DNA of 23,186 nucleotides from Gammaproteobacteria bacterium. Lineage in GTDB: Bacteria; Pseudomonadota; Gammaproteobacteria; Pseudomonadales; Azotimanducaceae. The notes beneath the pieces were generated by a model that was given only the letters and a program-made list of their open reading frames with translations, was not told the DNA's origin and ran no database searches. Of the stretch, positions 8,028-16,044 are shown piece by piece. The position numbers were made by a program, and so were the translations under genes. How positions within the stretch are numbered: the first letter of the stretch is position 1; every line of letters begins with the position of its first letter. The stretch lies in the NCBI GenBank assembly GCA_002708205.1, contig PAMR01000003.1, positions 39,734 to 62,919 of the forward strand. Direction: 5' to 3'.

Positions 8028-9919
8028 CAGTCGCCCCCTTCTTTAAACGCTTCCAATCGCGCAACTTTGCTCGCATCCCACCACCAGGTATCTCGATGCG
8101 CCTGCCGGTTTAATGGGATCTCCAAGTCTTTCCAACTAAAGCGCTCCCAATGGGCCAAACCGATACGAGTTTTAGTCATCCCTGGGACATAATAAAAATT
8201 CCATAACATGACTCGGTCCCATGCTCGAATAGCTGCAACGTAATCGTCCCACGTTTCTGCTTGCTTAATGCTCTCAATCAATGCATCGATAGCTGGATCA
8301 CGCATATTAGATAAGTTATTGGAATATTTCTGGTCGGCTGTCACCGATGAGAAACTATTAGCAATCATGAGTGTCGGAGTGTAATCCGGCAAAAACCACA
8401 TAGCACCGCCGTCAAAATCACCAGCTCTCTGTCGGTGTAACCAGTTTGAAATTTCTGGTGATTTAGCCGTCGCAGTAATGCCTAGCCGTTTTAAATTTCG
8501 CATGTAGGGAATGAACGAGCGAGCGAGCGCTGGAGACACAGCAACAAGCCGAATATGAAAAGGCTCCCGCGTTTCGGAATGAACCAATCGGCCCACTTCA
8601 TCGACAATCCAACCAGCCTCTTTAAACAGTTCCATGGCTCTTAGAATGTTTTCTCGATGCCATCCCTGACCACCATTCGGTGGCGGTTGGTATGTATCAG
8701 TAAAAACACGAGGCGGTATCAAATGCCGGATCGGTTCCAAAAATTTGAGCTCGCGCTCACTCGGGAGTTCCCTAGAAGCCAGCTCGGACCCATGGAAAAA
8801 ACTTTCGGCGACACCGTAAAAATCGTAATTAGTCCAATTCAACCAATAAAAGTCGGATACAAGCCATAGGGCTTCCCGCACACGAACATCCTGAAAACGA
8901 GGCTGGTCTAAATTCCAGAAAATCGGCCACCAGAGTCCCCACGGTTTTTGAATTGGCAACCATTGCTGATTAAAAACGCCGGCTTGTGTTGCGGGAAAGT
9001 CATATGCCGTGTTCCACAATCGAGGGATATTTTCTTCATGCACATCAATAACATCACCTTTCAGAGACTCGGTTTGCACCTGATCATCCCTAAAATAATC
9101 CCACTTCAACTCATCGAAATTATACCTGCCCCTCATAACCGGAAGATTCGCACCCCAGTAATCGCTGACTCGTTCATAGGTTATGGATCGACCAATACGA
9201 TATTTCTTGACCCGATAGGGACCAGAGCCCAGCGGGGGTTCAATGCTCGTCTTTTTGACGTCTCGGGATTCCCAATAGTGCTTAGCTAATATTGGTTTTA
9301 ATCCAATTCGAAAAGGCAGGTACGGATCGTCACGCAAATGCTCGTGAATATCAAAACGTATCTCACGTGGCCCGATAACCTCAATTCCCGATATGGGCAT
9401 CAGCGGTTCACTGATAGTTGGGGACGCTTGAGTGGTATATATCTCGAATGAAAATCGAACGTCTTCGATGGTAATCGGCTTTCCGTCGTGCCATCGCCCA
9501 AAATCTCGTATTTTAAATGCGATATAGGCCCCATCCTCAGAAACTGCGATCCCTTCCGCCAATCGTCCGTACATGGACGCCGGTTCATCAGCTGATTTCG
9601 ACATCAGGGAATCACTCAATAAATTATCATGAGGGGATTCGACACTTAGACCAGGCCCCATCTGCCCACCAGGCACAGACATATTGTTGAAATTGTCCCA
9701 AGACCCCATTGCTGGATTTCGCATCCGGCCTTCCTTTTTTGCATCAGGGTTAACGTAATCAAAATGGGTAAAGCCAGCGGAGTATTTTGGCTCCTTGAGA
9801 AAACCATACGCATGTTTATAGACAATATCCGAACTACTAAGCTCAGAATCCATGGCCTGTACCGGCCCCGCCCCCACAAGCATGCCTATTAGAAAAAAAT
9901 TCGATTTAAGTATTTTCAC
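8027..9919 (-). CDS. yejA: Periplasmic extracellular solute-binding protein family 5, YejA-like
   Basis: A 630-residue SBP family 5 lipid/peptide-type binding protein. A signal peptide covers residues 1-22, with a basic start, a hydrophobic core and likely cleavage after VQA, so the mature protein is periplasmic. 'EGIAVSEDGAYIAFKIRDFGRWHDGKPITIEDVRFSFE' is the classic family 5 beginning, and 'GSGPYRVKKY' is the central motif. The length matches YejA (about 600 aa) rather than DppA/OppA (about 530). The start is a GTG with no clear ribosome site. It is the first gene of yejA-yejB-yejE-monooxygenase, divergent from the MBL-fold gene. The ligand is probably a peptide but is not shown here. Confidence 0.88.
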   Translation of the reverse strand: MKILKSNFFLIGMLVGAGPVQAMDSELSSSDIVYKHAYGFLKEPKYSAGFTHFDYVNPDAKKEGRMRNPAMGSWDNFNNMSVPGGQMGPGLSVESPHDNLLSDSLMSKSADEPASMYGRLAEGIAVSEDGAYIAFKIRDFGRWHDGKPITIEDVRFSFEIYTTQASPTISEPLMPISGIEVIGPREIRFDIHEHLRDDPYLPFRIGLKPILAKHYWESRDVKKTSIEPPLGSGPYRVKKYRIGRSITYERVSDYWGANLPVMRGRYNFDELKWDYFRDDQVQTESLKGDVIDVHEENIPRLWNTAYDFPATQAGVFNQQWLPIQKPWGLWWPIFWNLDQPRFQDVRVREALWLVSDFYWLNWTNYDFYGVAESFFHGSELASRELPSERELKFLEPIRHLIPPRVFTDTYQPPPNGGQGWHRENILRAMELFKEAGWIVDEVGRLVHSETREPFHIRLVAVSPALARSFIPYMRNLKRLGITATAKSPEISNWLHRQRAGDFDGGAMWFLPDYTPTLMIANSFSSVTADQKYSNNLSNMRDPAIDALIESIKQAETWDDYVAAIRAWDRVMLWNFYYVPGMTKTRIGLAHWERFSWKDLEIPLNRQAHRDTWWWDASKVARLEAFKEGGD

Positions 9920-10082
9920 GGTGACCGAAATTACCAGATACCGCTTCAGCTGTGGAGATGAAAAATCACTATAAGGGCAGAATTACTACAAATCCGATGG
10001 AGACTGACACGCCAAGTACGGTATTGTTACGCGTTCGAGTCGTCATCGTGACGTCGCTTGTTTACATTCCGAGAGGTTTCCA
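9920..10082. other. Divergent promoter region between yejA and the MBL-fold hydrolase gene
   Basis: 163 bases separate two divergent genes. The clearest element is the inverted repeat CGTCA-TCG-TGACG at 10041-10053, overlapping a GACGTC palindrome at 10050-10055; either could be an operator. I see no confident -35/-10 pair and no RNA gene. Confidence 0.35.
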
Positions 10083-11138
10083 TTGGTTGACAACATGTCG
10101 AAGCGCGGCTTCGATCCGCTCGATTATAAATTTGAAGATCAAGCTCCTAATCCCGGTGAAGCCACCGAGGTGGCGGATGGTGTCTATTGGATTCGCATGC
10201 CCATGCACGGCCGGCTAAATCATATTAATGTTTGGTTGTTGCGGGATAACGACGGTTGGACCATCGTCGATACCGGTATCTACAGTGAAAACGTGAAACA
10301 ACACTGGAAGTCCATTTTTGACAACTACCTCGAAAATAGGCCTGTCACGCGTGTGATTGCAACCCATCTTCATACCGACCACACCGGTCTTGCCGGTTGG
10401 ATCGTCCAAAAATGGGGCTGTGAACTTTGGATGAGCCGAAGTGATTTTTACATGTGCAAAGTTATGGCAGCAGACGGCCCCTCCGACGTGCCAGAAGATG
10501 CCATCGCTTTCTATAGACGAGCGGGATTCAATGAGGAAAGACTAGATCGCTATCGCAGTCGATTTGGGCAATTTGGGGCGAACATAGCGGAGTTACCAGC
10601 CGGCTACCGTCGGATAAGCGAGGGGCAGTATCTCGATATTGGCGGCAAAGAATGGCGAGCAGTAATCGGTCACGGACACGCACCCGAGCACGTTTGCCTC
10701 TATTGCCCCGAACTCAAACTCATCATTGCGGGTGATCAAATACTGCCCAAAATAACACCTAACGTCAGCGTACAACCATCGGAGCCACACGCTAACCCCT
10801 TAAAGGATTGGATTAACTCCTGCCAACGATTTCGAGAACTTTTACCTCCGAATCTGCTCGTATTACCTGCTCATCAAAGTTTGTATGTAGGTGTGCATGA
10901 ACGACTCACTGCGCTCATAGACTGGCATGAAGTTGCTATTGAAAAACTCTATGAGCTCTGTAAAGAGCCCAAAAGGGCTGTCGATGTCTTTCCAGCATTG
11001 TTCAAAAGTACTATCAATGACTATAGCTTCTTTCCTGCAACCGGTGAATCAATCGCACACCTACACTGTGCTCTAGATCGCCGTATGCTTATCGTAGAGG
11101 AAGATGAAAAAGGAGTTGCTTGGTGGTGTCAGGCCTGA
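10083..11138 (+). CDS. Metallo-beta-lactamase-fold hydrolase
   Basis: A 351-residue MBL-fold protein with a complete two-metal site: H95-x-H97-x-D99-H100 in 'THLHTDH', His203 in 'GHAPEH', Asp218 in 'AGDQ' and His264 in 'PAHQS'. D64 in 'IVDTG' is the usual structural Asp. The arrangement fits glyoxalase II/LACTB2-like hydrolases that cleave thioesters, lactones or phosphoesters. The C-terminal helical tail of about 80 residues resembles that of LACTB2-like proteins. TTG 10083 is chosen because GAGAGG (10071-10076) lies 6 bases before it; the nearby ATG at 10095 is too far from that site. The formyl-THF hydrolase-like gene follows after 52 bases and is probably cotranscribed. The substrate is unknown. 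Confidence 0.85.
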   Translation: MVDNMSKRGFDPLDYKFEDQAPNPGEATEVADGVYWIRMPMHGRLNHINVWLLRDNDGWTIVDTGIYSENVKQHWKSIFDNYLENRPVTRVIATHLHTDHTGLAGWIVQKWGCELWMSRSDFYMCKVMAADGPSDVPEDAIAFYRRAGFNEERLDRYRSRFGQFGANIAELPAGYRRISEGQYLDIGGKEWRAVIGHGHAPEHVCLYCPELKLIIAGDQILPKITPNVSVQPSEPHANPLKDWINSCQRFRELLPPNLLVLPAHQSLYVGVHERLTALIDWHEVAIEKLYELCKEPKRAVDVFPALFKSTINDYSFFPATGESIAHLHCALDRRMLIVEEDEKGVAWWCQA

Positions 11139-11190
11139 AAATAAAACTGAGGACCATAGAAACTGCGTTTACACGAGGTCTTACTCAAAA

Positions 11191-12135
11191 ATGTCGTTAC
11201 GCTTAGCTATTTTTGGTCAAGCTCCCATCGCAATTGAATGCATCAATAAATTAATTGATGCAAATCACGAAATAGTCGTTGTCTATGCACCAGAAGATGG
11301 AGGACGGCCGGACGCACTTGCACAGCACGCACGTGAATTAGACCTGCAGGTTGTGCAGCGTCGATATTTCCAATCAAAAAAAGGGGAAGCGATTCCGAAT
11401 GCTTTAAATGAGTACAAAACTCATAACGTCGAACTTAATGTACTAGCCTCCTTCACGTACTTCCTACCGGCGGAAATAACAGATGCGCCTATACATAAGA
11501 GCATATGCTATCACCCATCCTTACTACCGCTTTATCGAGGAGGAAATGCTCTACAGTGGCAAATTATTGATGGCGCACCCGAGACGGGCGTAAGCATTTT
11601 TGTCCCCGATACTGGAGTTGATACTGGACCGATAGTGAATCAAAAAGGCGGAGTTACTATTGGAGCAACGGATACGACAGGATCCCTTTTCTTCAACAAA
11701 TTAGCACCGCTAGGAGTTCAAGCGATTCTTGAGGCAGTGTCGAGTATTGAGAGCAAAACGGTTACGTATAAGACACAAGATCAATCACAGGCGACATTTC
11801 AGGGGCTTGTGAAAGATGCTGATGCTCGCATAGATTTTAAACAGCCCGCCGAAGCAATTGATCGATTAGTACGAGGTTGTGACCCACAACCAGGAGCGCA
11901 TATACAAGACGGTGATCAGCTCATTCGTCTTTATGATGCCTCACTCGAAATGGGTGGCGATGCTTCCCCGGGTTCACTTCAATACGTCGATGAAAAAGGT
12001 ATTGTGATCGGGTTACGTGGGGGAACCTTGCGCCTAGGTAGAATTCGCGCAGATAGAGGTAAAGAACCCGCCCAAGATTACGTCCGGCGACTGGAAATTC
12101 CAATAGGACATGTATTCGATTCTGGCCGATTGTGA
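11191..12135 (+). CDS. Stand-alone 10-formyltetrahydrofolate hydrolase/formyltransferase-like protein
   Basis: A 314-residue formyltransferase-fold protein. It resembles most closely the N-terminal hydrolase domain of 10-formyl-THF dehydrogenase (ALDH1L1): 'ELNVLASFTYFLPAEITDAP', 'YHPSLLPLYRGGNALQW', 'DTGVDTGPIV' and, in the C-terminal domain, 'QPAEAIDRLVRGCDPQPGA'. Catalytic His108 and Asp144 are present. The Asn that completes the triad in Met-tRNA formyltransferases is replaced by Cys106, as ALDH1L1 also lacks it (Ile there), so hydrolysis of 10-formyl-THF to THF and formate may be favoured over transfer. The aldehyde dehydrogenase part is absent. ATG 11191 has CGAGG about 12 bases upstream. 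An in-frame ATG at 11104 inside the previous gene would add 29 unconvincing residues. It is tail-to-tail with folD. Confidence 0.82.
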   Translation: MSLRLAIFGQAPIAIECINKLIDANHEIVVVYAPEDGGRPDALAQHARELDLQVVQRRYFQSKKGEAIPNALNEYKTHNVELNVLASFTYFLPAEITDAPIHKSICYHPSLLPLYRGGNALQWQIIDGAPETGVSIFVPDTGVDTGPIVNQKGGVTIGATDTTGSLFFNKLAPLGVQAILEAVSSIESKTVTYKTQDQSQATFQGLVKDADARIDFKQPAEAIDRLVRGCDPQPGAHIQDGDQLIRLYDASLEMGGDASPGSLQYVDEKGIVIGLRGGTLRLGRIRADRGKEPAQDYVRRLEIPIGHVFDSGRL

Positions 12136-12138
12136 TGC

Positions 12139-13017
12139 TTACGCTTGGCCTAACTGCCCTTCTGCTGCTTGTATCGTATTTCTAAGTAAGCATACGACCG
12201 TCATCGGTCCTACACCACCGGGAACTGGTGATACTGCTTGAGCTACCGACAGTGCTGCTTGGTAATCCACATCTCCTACAAGACGTCGCTTACCATCATT
12301 GTCCTTTATTCGATTCATTCCCACATCGATCACAATCGCACCTGGTTTGATCCATTCGCCTTGGACAAAATTAGGACGTCCTATAGCGGCCACAAGTATA
12401 TCTGCACTGCGGCAAAGGGTTGGCAACTCAGCAGTTTTGGAATGTGCCATGGTAACGGTGCAGTTCTCACGAAGTAACAACTCGGCCAATGGCTTACCTA
12501 CGAGTCGTGAGCGACCGAGTATCACCGCACGCATTCCAGACAAATTTTCTGCATATTGCCGTAACATCAACAGGCAACCGGTCGGGGTACAAGGCACCAG
12601 ACCTTCTTCGCCTAGAACCAGAGCAGCCACATTGTTCCTGTGCAATCCGTCCACATCTTTGTTTGGATCTATAGCGTCGACCACCACAGATGGATCGATA
12701 TGTTCCGGCAAAGGAAGTTGAACCAGAATTCCATGAATGCTGGAATCCTCGTTTAGTTCTTGAATTATTTCCAGAACCTCACTTTCACTGGCCTGTCTGG
12801 GTAAACGTTTTTCTACAGACCTGATACCCACTACTGCCGTTTGCTTCATCTTATTGCGAACGTATACTTGACTCGCGGCATCATCCCCAACCATCACCAC
12901 TGCCAAACTCGGGTCGATACTCGTCGCCGATCGGAAAGCTTCGACACGATGGGCCACCTCGTTACGCAAGCGCTCCGCCATAGCACTACCATCAATGACT
13001 ATAGCCTTCGAATCCAT
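12139..13017 (-). CDS. folD: Bifunctional methylenetetrahydrofolate dehydrogenase/cyclohydrolase FolD
   Basis: A 292-residue cytosolic FolD of normal length. It interconverts 5,10-methylene-THF, methenyl-THF and 10-formyl-THF with NADP+. Key residues are Tyr52 and catalytic Lys56 in 'YVRNK', 'VQLPLP' (99-104), 'PNKDVDG' (118-124), the nucleotide loop 'GRSRLVGKP' (168-176), and the C-terminal 'PVPGGVGPMT'. GAGG lies 8 bases before the ATG at 13017. Its stop is 3 bases from that of the formyl-THF hydrolase-like gene, so an enzyme that makes 10-formyl-THF is placed beside one that likely consumes it, although they are convergent and not one operon. Confidence 0.95.
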   Translation of the reverse strand: MDSKAIVIDGSAMAERLRNEVAHRVEAFRSATSIDPSLAVVMVGDDAASQVYVRNKMKQTAVVGIRSVEKRLPRQASESEVLEIIQELNEDSSIHGILVQLPLPEHIDPSVVVDAIDPNKDVDGLHRNNVAALVLGEEGLVPCTPTGCLLMLRQYAENLSGMRAVILGRSRLVGKPLAELLLRENCTVTMAHSKTAELPTLCRSADILVAAIGRPNFVQGEWIKPGAIVIDVGMNRIKDNDGKRRLVGDVDYQAALSVAQAVSPVPGGVGPMTVVCLLRNTIQAAEGQLGQA

Positions 13018-13209
13018 CGTCTTAACCTCAACTCCCCTTTACCGAGAACAATTTGTTATATACCAACTAAAACATATCAGGTATTTATCGTTACGTTCGT
13101 GAAAAAGCTACAGCTCATTTGTTCAAACCGCTCATGTGATGGTCATTTTAGTTTTGATTTTTTCCATTAATGTCATAATCACATTTTTTCACACTACTCT
13201 ACTTAATCC
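13018..13209. other. Divergent intergenic region between folD and the thioesterase gene
   Basis: 192 A/T-rich bases. AACAA-T-TTGTT (about 13047-13057) is a small inverted repeat on the folD side, near a TATATA-like -10 on the minus strand. TGTGAT and ATCACA are separated by about 36 bases nearer the thioesterase. No RNA gene or reading frame is supported, and no full promoter can be named. Confidence 0.3.
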
Positions 13210-13977
13210 ATGAAAAATGAATCATTCTTTAGGACCGACGGCTCCAACTATTACCCCAATCCTGTATGCGCTGGTCCGTGGGATCCAAAGTCCTTGCACG
13301 GTCGTGTCATAGCGGGACTTCTTTCCTACGAAATTGAATCCAAACATGGCGATCTAGATTTCCATCCTGCTCGTTTGACCGTCGACCTGTATCGACAGCC
13401 CAATTTTTCTCCTATTCAGGTCGCGAGTCAAAAAATAAGAGACGGCCGGAGAATTCGAGTAGTAGATGCCGAGTTAACAAGCGAAGGTAAAAGTATCGGG
13501 CGCGCCACATGTCAACTTCTAAAATGCACCCGAAATCCAGAAGATTCCATTTGGCAACGACCTAACTGGTCAGTTCCCAGTCCCCAAGAAATCGAGTCCG
13601 AGAGTTTAAACCCCCTCGGTGGAATGTGGGAAATACGTCATATCAAGAATCGTAATGATAGCTCCCAGCAACGATGTCTCTGGATGCGTGAAGTTCGACA
13701 ACTGATCGAAGGGCAAGAACTCACTCCGTGGCAACGTGTGGCATTAGCTGCCGACTTTGCTAGCCCATTCGCCAACTCTGGTGAGAAGGGTCTCGCCTTT
13801 ATCAATACCGATATCACGCTATATACCCATCGTCTACCAACCACTCCTTGGATTGGCTTCGAAGTCATGAACCATCAGTCAGATAAAGGAATAGCGATAG
13901 CAGAGTGTTATCTATATGACGAATTGGGTCCGATCGGATCTAGCTCCGTAACAGCGCTCGCACAGACAAAAGCTTAA
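13210..13977 (+). CDS. Acyl-CoA thioesterase-like protein (double hotdog, TesB-type fold)
   Basis: A 255-residue protein fitting the thioesterase-like superfamily with two hotdog repeats. The N-terminal half includes 'GPWDPKSLHGRVIAGLLSYEIE', where the His-Gly pair and following hydrophobic helix are typical, then 'RLTVDLYRQPNF' and 'IRVVDAELTSEGKSIGRATCQL', the characteristic beta-strand pair. The C-terminal half has 'INTDITLYTHRLPTTPWIGFEV' and 'GIAIAECYLYDELGPIG'. Such enzymes hydrolyse acyl-CoA to a free acid and CoA. There is no clear ribosome site before ATG 13210. Its TAA overlaps the stop of the convergent aldolase-like gene. Substrate chain length cannot be read from sequence. Confidence 0.75.
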   Translation: MKNESFFRTDGSNYYPNPVCAGPWDPKSLHGRVIAGLLSYEIESKHGDLDFHPARLTVDLYRQPNFSPIQVASQKIRDGRRIRVVDAELTSEGKSIGRATCQLLKCTRNPEDSIWQRPNWSVPSPQEIESESLNPLGGMWEIRHIKNRNDSSQQRCLWMREVRQLIEGQELTPWQRVALAADFASPFANSGEKGLAFINTDITLYTHRLPTTPWIGFEVMNHQSDKGIAIAECYLYDELGPIGSSSVTALAQTKA

Positions 13978-14744
13978 GTACTATAGGAAGTATCTTTCGT
14001 ATCCAATCTACGAATAAGCGACGGCCAAACCAGTTGAGCTTGATGATTGGTTTTTTCGTGATTGATACGACCATACTCGGACAAAAGGTCAGCAGCGGAT
14101 TTCTTTATATAGTGCAGCGACTGCCCACTTGCCAAGGCATCCACTTGAACCTTACAGGCTATTTCTACGTTATACATTAGAAGGAAAGCCTCAGGCACAT
14201 CTCGTCCACAACTGAGTAATCCATGATTATTAAGTATTAAACAATGTCGGTCACCAAGATCCTCACCCAACTTATGACATTCTTCACTTCCGGCAATCGC
14301 GAGATCATATTCATGATACGCCACATCACCTAACACCTCACAAGCATGCTGACTGATGGGTAGTAGACCACACTGCATGGTGGAAACCGCGATTCCCGCC
14401 CGAGTATGACTGTGCAAAACAACATTGACATCTTCACGCGCCTGCAACACCGCCGAATGAATCGCGTGGCCTGCCGAATTAACTGGGTAGTCCCCCCAAA
14501 TGACATTCCCAGAGAAATCGACTTTTATCAAAGAAGAAGCCGTTATCTCCTCAAACATCAAACCATACGGATTAATTAAATACTGGTCCGGGTGACCCGG
14601 CACACGAGCAGAACAATGTGTGAATACGAGATCGGTCCAACCGTACTCTACAAATAATCTATAACAAGCAGCCAAATCAACACGAACCTTCCATTCGTCA
14701 CTCGAAATGCTCCTCGGCCGGCTCTCTCTGATTACTTCCGCCAC
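13974..14744 (-). CDS. Class II aldolase/adducin family protein
   Basis: A 256-residue class II aldolase/adducin-fold protein. The Zn ligands are present as H111-x-H113 in 'LHSHTRAG' and H174 in 'NNHGLL'. The catalytic Glu of fuculose/rhamnulose aldolases is not visible: its region reads 'NSAGHAIHSAVLQAR', as in many uncharacterised adducin-like proteins, so a retro-aldol reaction is not assured. GTG 14744 is chosen because GGCGGAG lies 7 bases upstream; a TTG at 14795 would add 17 residues without a ribosome site. It is 78 bases after arsJ on the same strand, so it may be the third gene of that operon. It shares its stop region with the convergent thioesterase gene. Confidence 0.8.
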   Translation of the reverse strand: MAEVIRESRPRSISSDEWKVRVDLAACYRLFVEYGWTDLVFTHCSARVPGHPDQYLINPYGLMFEEITASSLIKVDFSGNVIWGDYPVNSAGHAIHSAVLQAREDVNVVLHSHTRAGIAVSTMQCGLLPISQHACEVLGDVAYHEYDLAIAGSEECHKLGEDLGDRHCLILNNHGLLSCGRDVPEAFLLMYNVEIACKVQVDALASGQSLHYIKKSAADLLSEYGRINHEKTNHQAQLVWPSLIRRLDTKDTSYST

Positions 14745-14822
14745 TAAAATACTCCGCCTGTCTAATGGAACGATACTAACATCAATTCGCAACAATAATT
14801 ACAGAGAGCAAATCCACGAATA

Positions 14823-16043
14823 CTAGATTTCGGTAAGCCGATCCTTATTTGCAGGCAGACCAATAGACACAACAATCGACATGACTACACAAACAGCTGA
14901 CACCGCGATACATGCCATAAAACCATATTGTTGATAAACCAAACCTGAGAGCACCGTGCCCATTAATCGTCCCGCCGCGTTTGACATATAGTAAAATCCC
15001 ACATCGAGACTCACCCCATCTCTCTTAGCATAAGACACGATGAGGTAGGAGTGAATGGTCGAATTCACAGCAAACACAATACCGAAAAACAAGACCCCCA
15101 TTACGGCTACTACTTCGGAATCCCATTTCAAACCGAGCTCTAAGAATAATATAAGGATGGGGAGCACACTCAAAGCTAAACCCCACAAAACCACACTCCT
15201 TCCGTCGGGTTCGGATAAAGTGAATACCCTAGAAACGATAGGGTATAGCGTTTGAATCAGCCCATAACCAATGACCCATAACGCCAAAAAAGTACCTACC
15301 CCTAAACTAGTCCATCCCATTTCAAGTTGAAGAAAAACAGGTAGAGCGATCACAAACCAAACATCTCGAGATCCAAAGAGAAAAAATCGAGCAGCCGATA
15401 GTCGATTGATCTCAGAACTTTTGGAAAGCATATCGCGGAATTTTGGCTTGTAAGTCGTTTTGCCTAGATCTCTTTTTAAAAAGGCGAGTGTGCCTATGGC
15501 TACTAATGCCAGCACCGATGCCATTAAGCCCATAGATAGCTTAAACCCAATGGTGTTGAGCAATAAACCGCCGAGGAAAAAGCCTATACCCTTTAATGCA
15601 TTCTTAGAACCAGTGAGCACTGATACCCATCGGTACAACCGACCCTCTTCCCCAAGCGGTACCGATAACTTCACGCCACTCTTTGCACTCATTTTATTGA
15701 GGTCTTTAGCAATACCTGACAAGGCCTGAGCCAGCATCACATATGCGACAGTTAACACAGATCCATCGACCATTAACATACTCAACGCAATTACTTGGGT
15801 TATTAATCCAACAATCAATGTCGTGTTTAGCCCAAGCCTTGCTGCCAACCAACCTCCAACAAGATTGGTAACCACACCAAATAATTCATAAAAGATGAAT
15901 AGGAATGCAATATCGAGAGGATCAAAACCAATCTGATAAAAGTAAAGAAGGATGAGCATCCTCAACGCACCGTCGGTGAGAGTGAATGTCCAGTAACTAA
16001 CAACGATTAAGAAATAATCGCGCACACCTTCAACTCCACTCAT
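14823..16043 (-). CDS. arsJ: ArsJ, major facilitator superfamily organoarsenical efflux permease
   Basis: A 406-residue multi-pass inner-membrane protein of the MFS with about 11-12 hydrophobic segments. The opening 'FTLTDGALRMLILLYFYQIGFDPLDIAFLFIFYELFGVVTNLVGGWLAARLG' pattern is characteristic of ArsJ, and 'AKDLNKMSAKSGVK' is the family's central loop. ArsJ exports 1-arseno-3-phosphoglycerate, made by a dedicated GAPDH from arsenate and glyceraldehyde-3-phosphate; the product breaks down outside to release arsenate. It starts 1 base after the stop of that GAPDH gene, which strongly supports the call. Confidence 0.92.
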   Translation of the reverse strand: MSGVEGVRDYFLIVVSYWTFTLTDGALRMLILLYFYQIGFDPLDIAFLFIFYELFGVVTNLVGGWLAARLGLNTTLIVGLITQVIALSMLMVDGSVLTVAYVMLAQALSGIAKDLNKMSAKSGVKLSVPLGEEGRLYRWVSVLTGSKNALKGIGFFLGGLLLNTIGFKLSMGLMASVLALVAIGTLAFLKRDLGKTTYKPKFRDMLSKSSEINRLSAARFFLFGSRDVWFVIALPVFLQLEMGWTSLGVGTFLALWVIGYGLIQTLYPIVSRVFTLSEPDGRSVVLWGLALSVLPILILFLELGLKWDSEVVAVMGVLFFGIVFAVNSTIHSYLIVSYAKRDGVSLDVGFYYMSNAAGRLMGTVLSGLVYQQYGFMACIAVSAVCVVMSIVVSIGLPANKDRLTEI

Positions 16044-16044
16044 A

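Noticed and set aside
13130..13192. TGTGAT ... ATCACA pair upstream of the thioesterase as a CRP site
   Set aside because: The half-sites are about 36 bases apart rather than 6, so it does not match a CRP operator.
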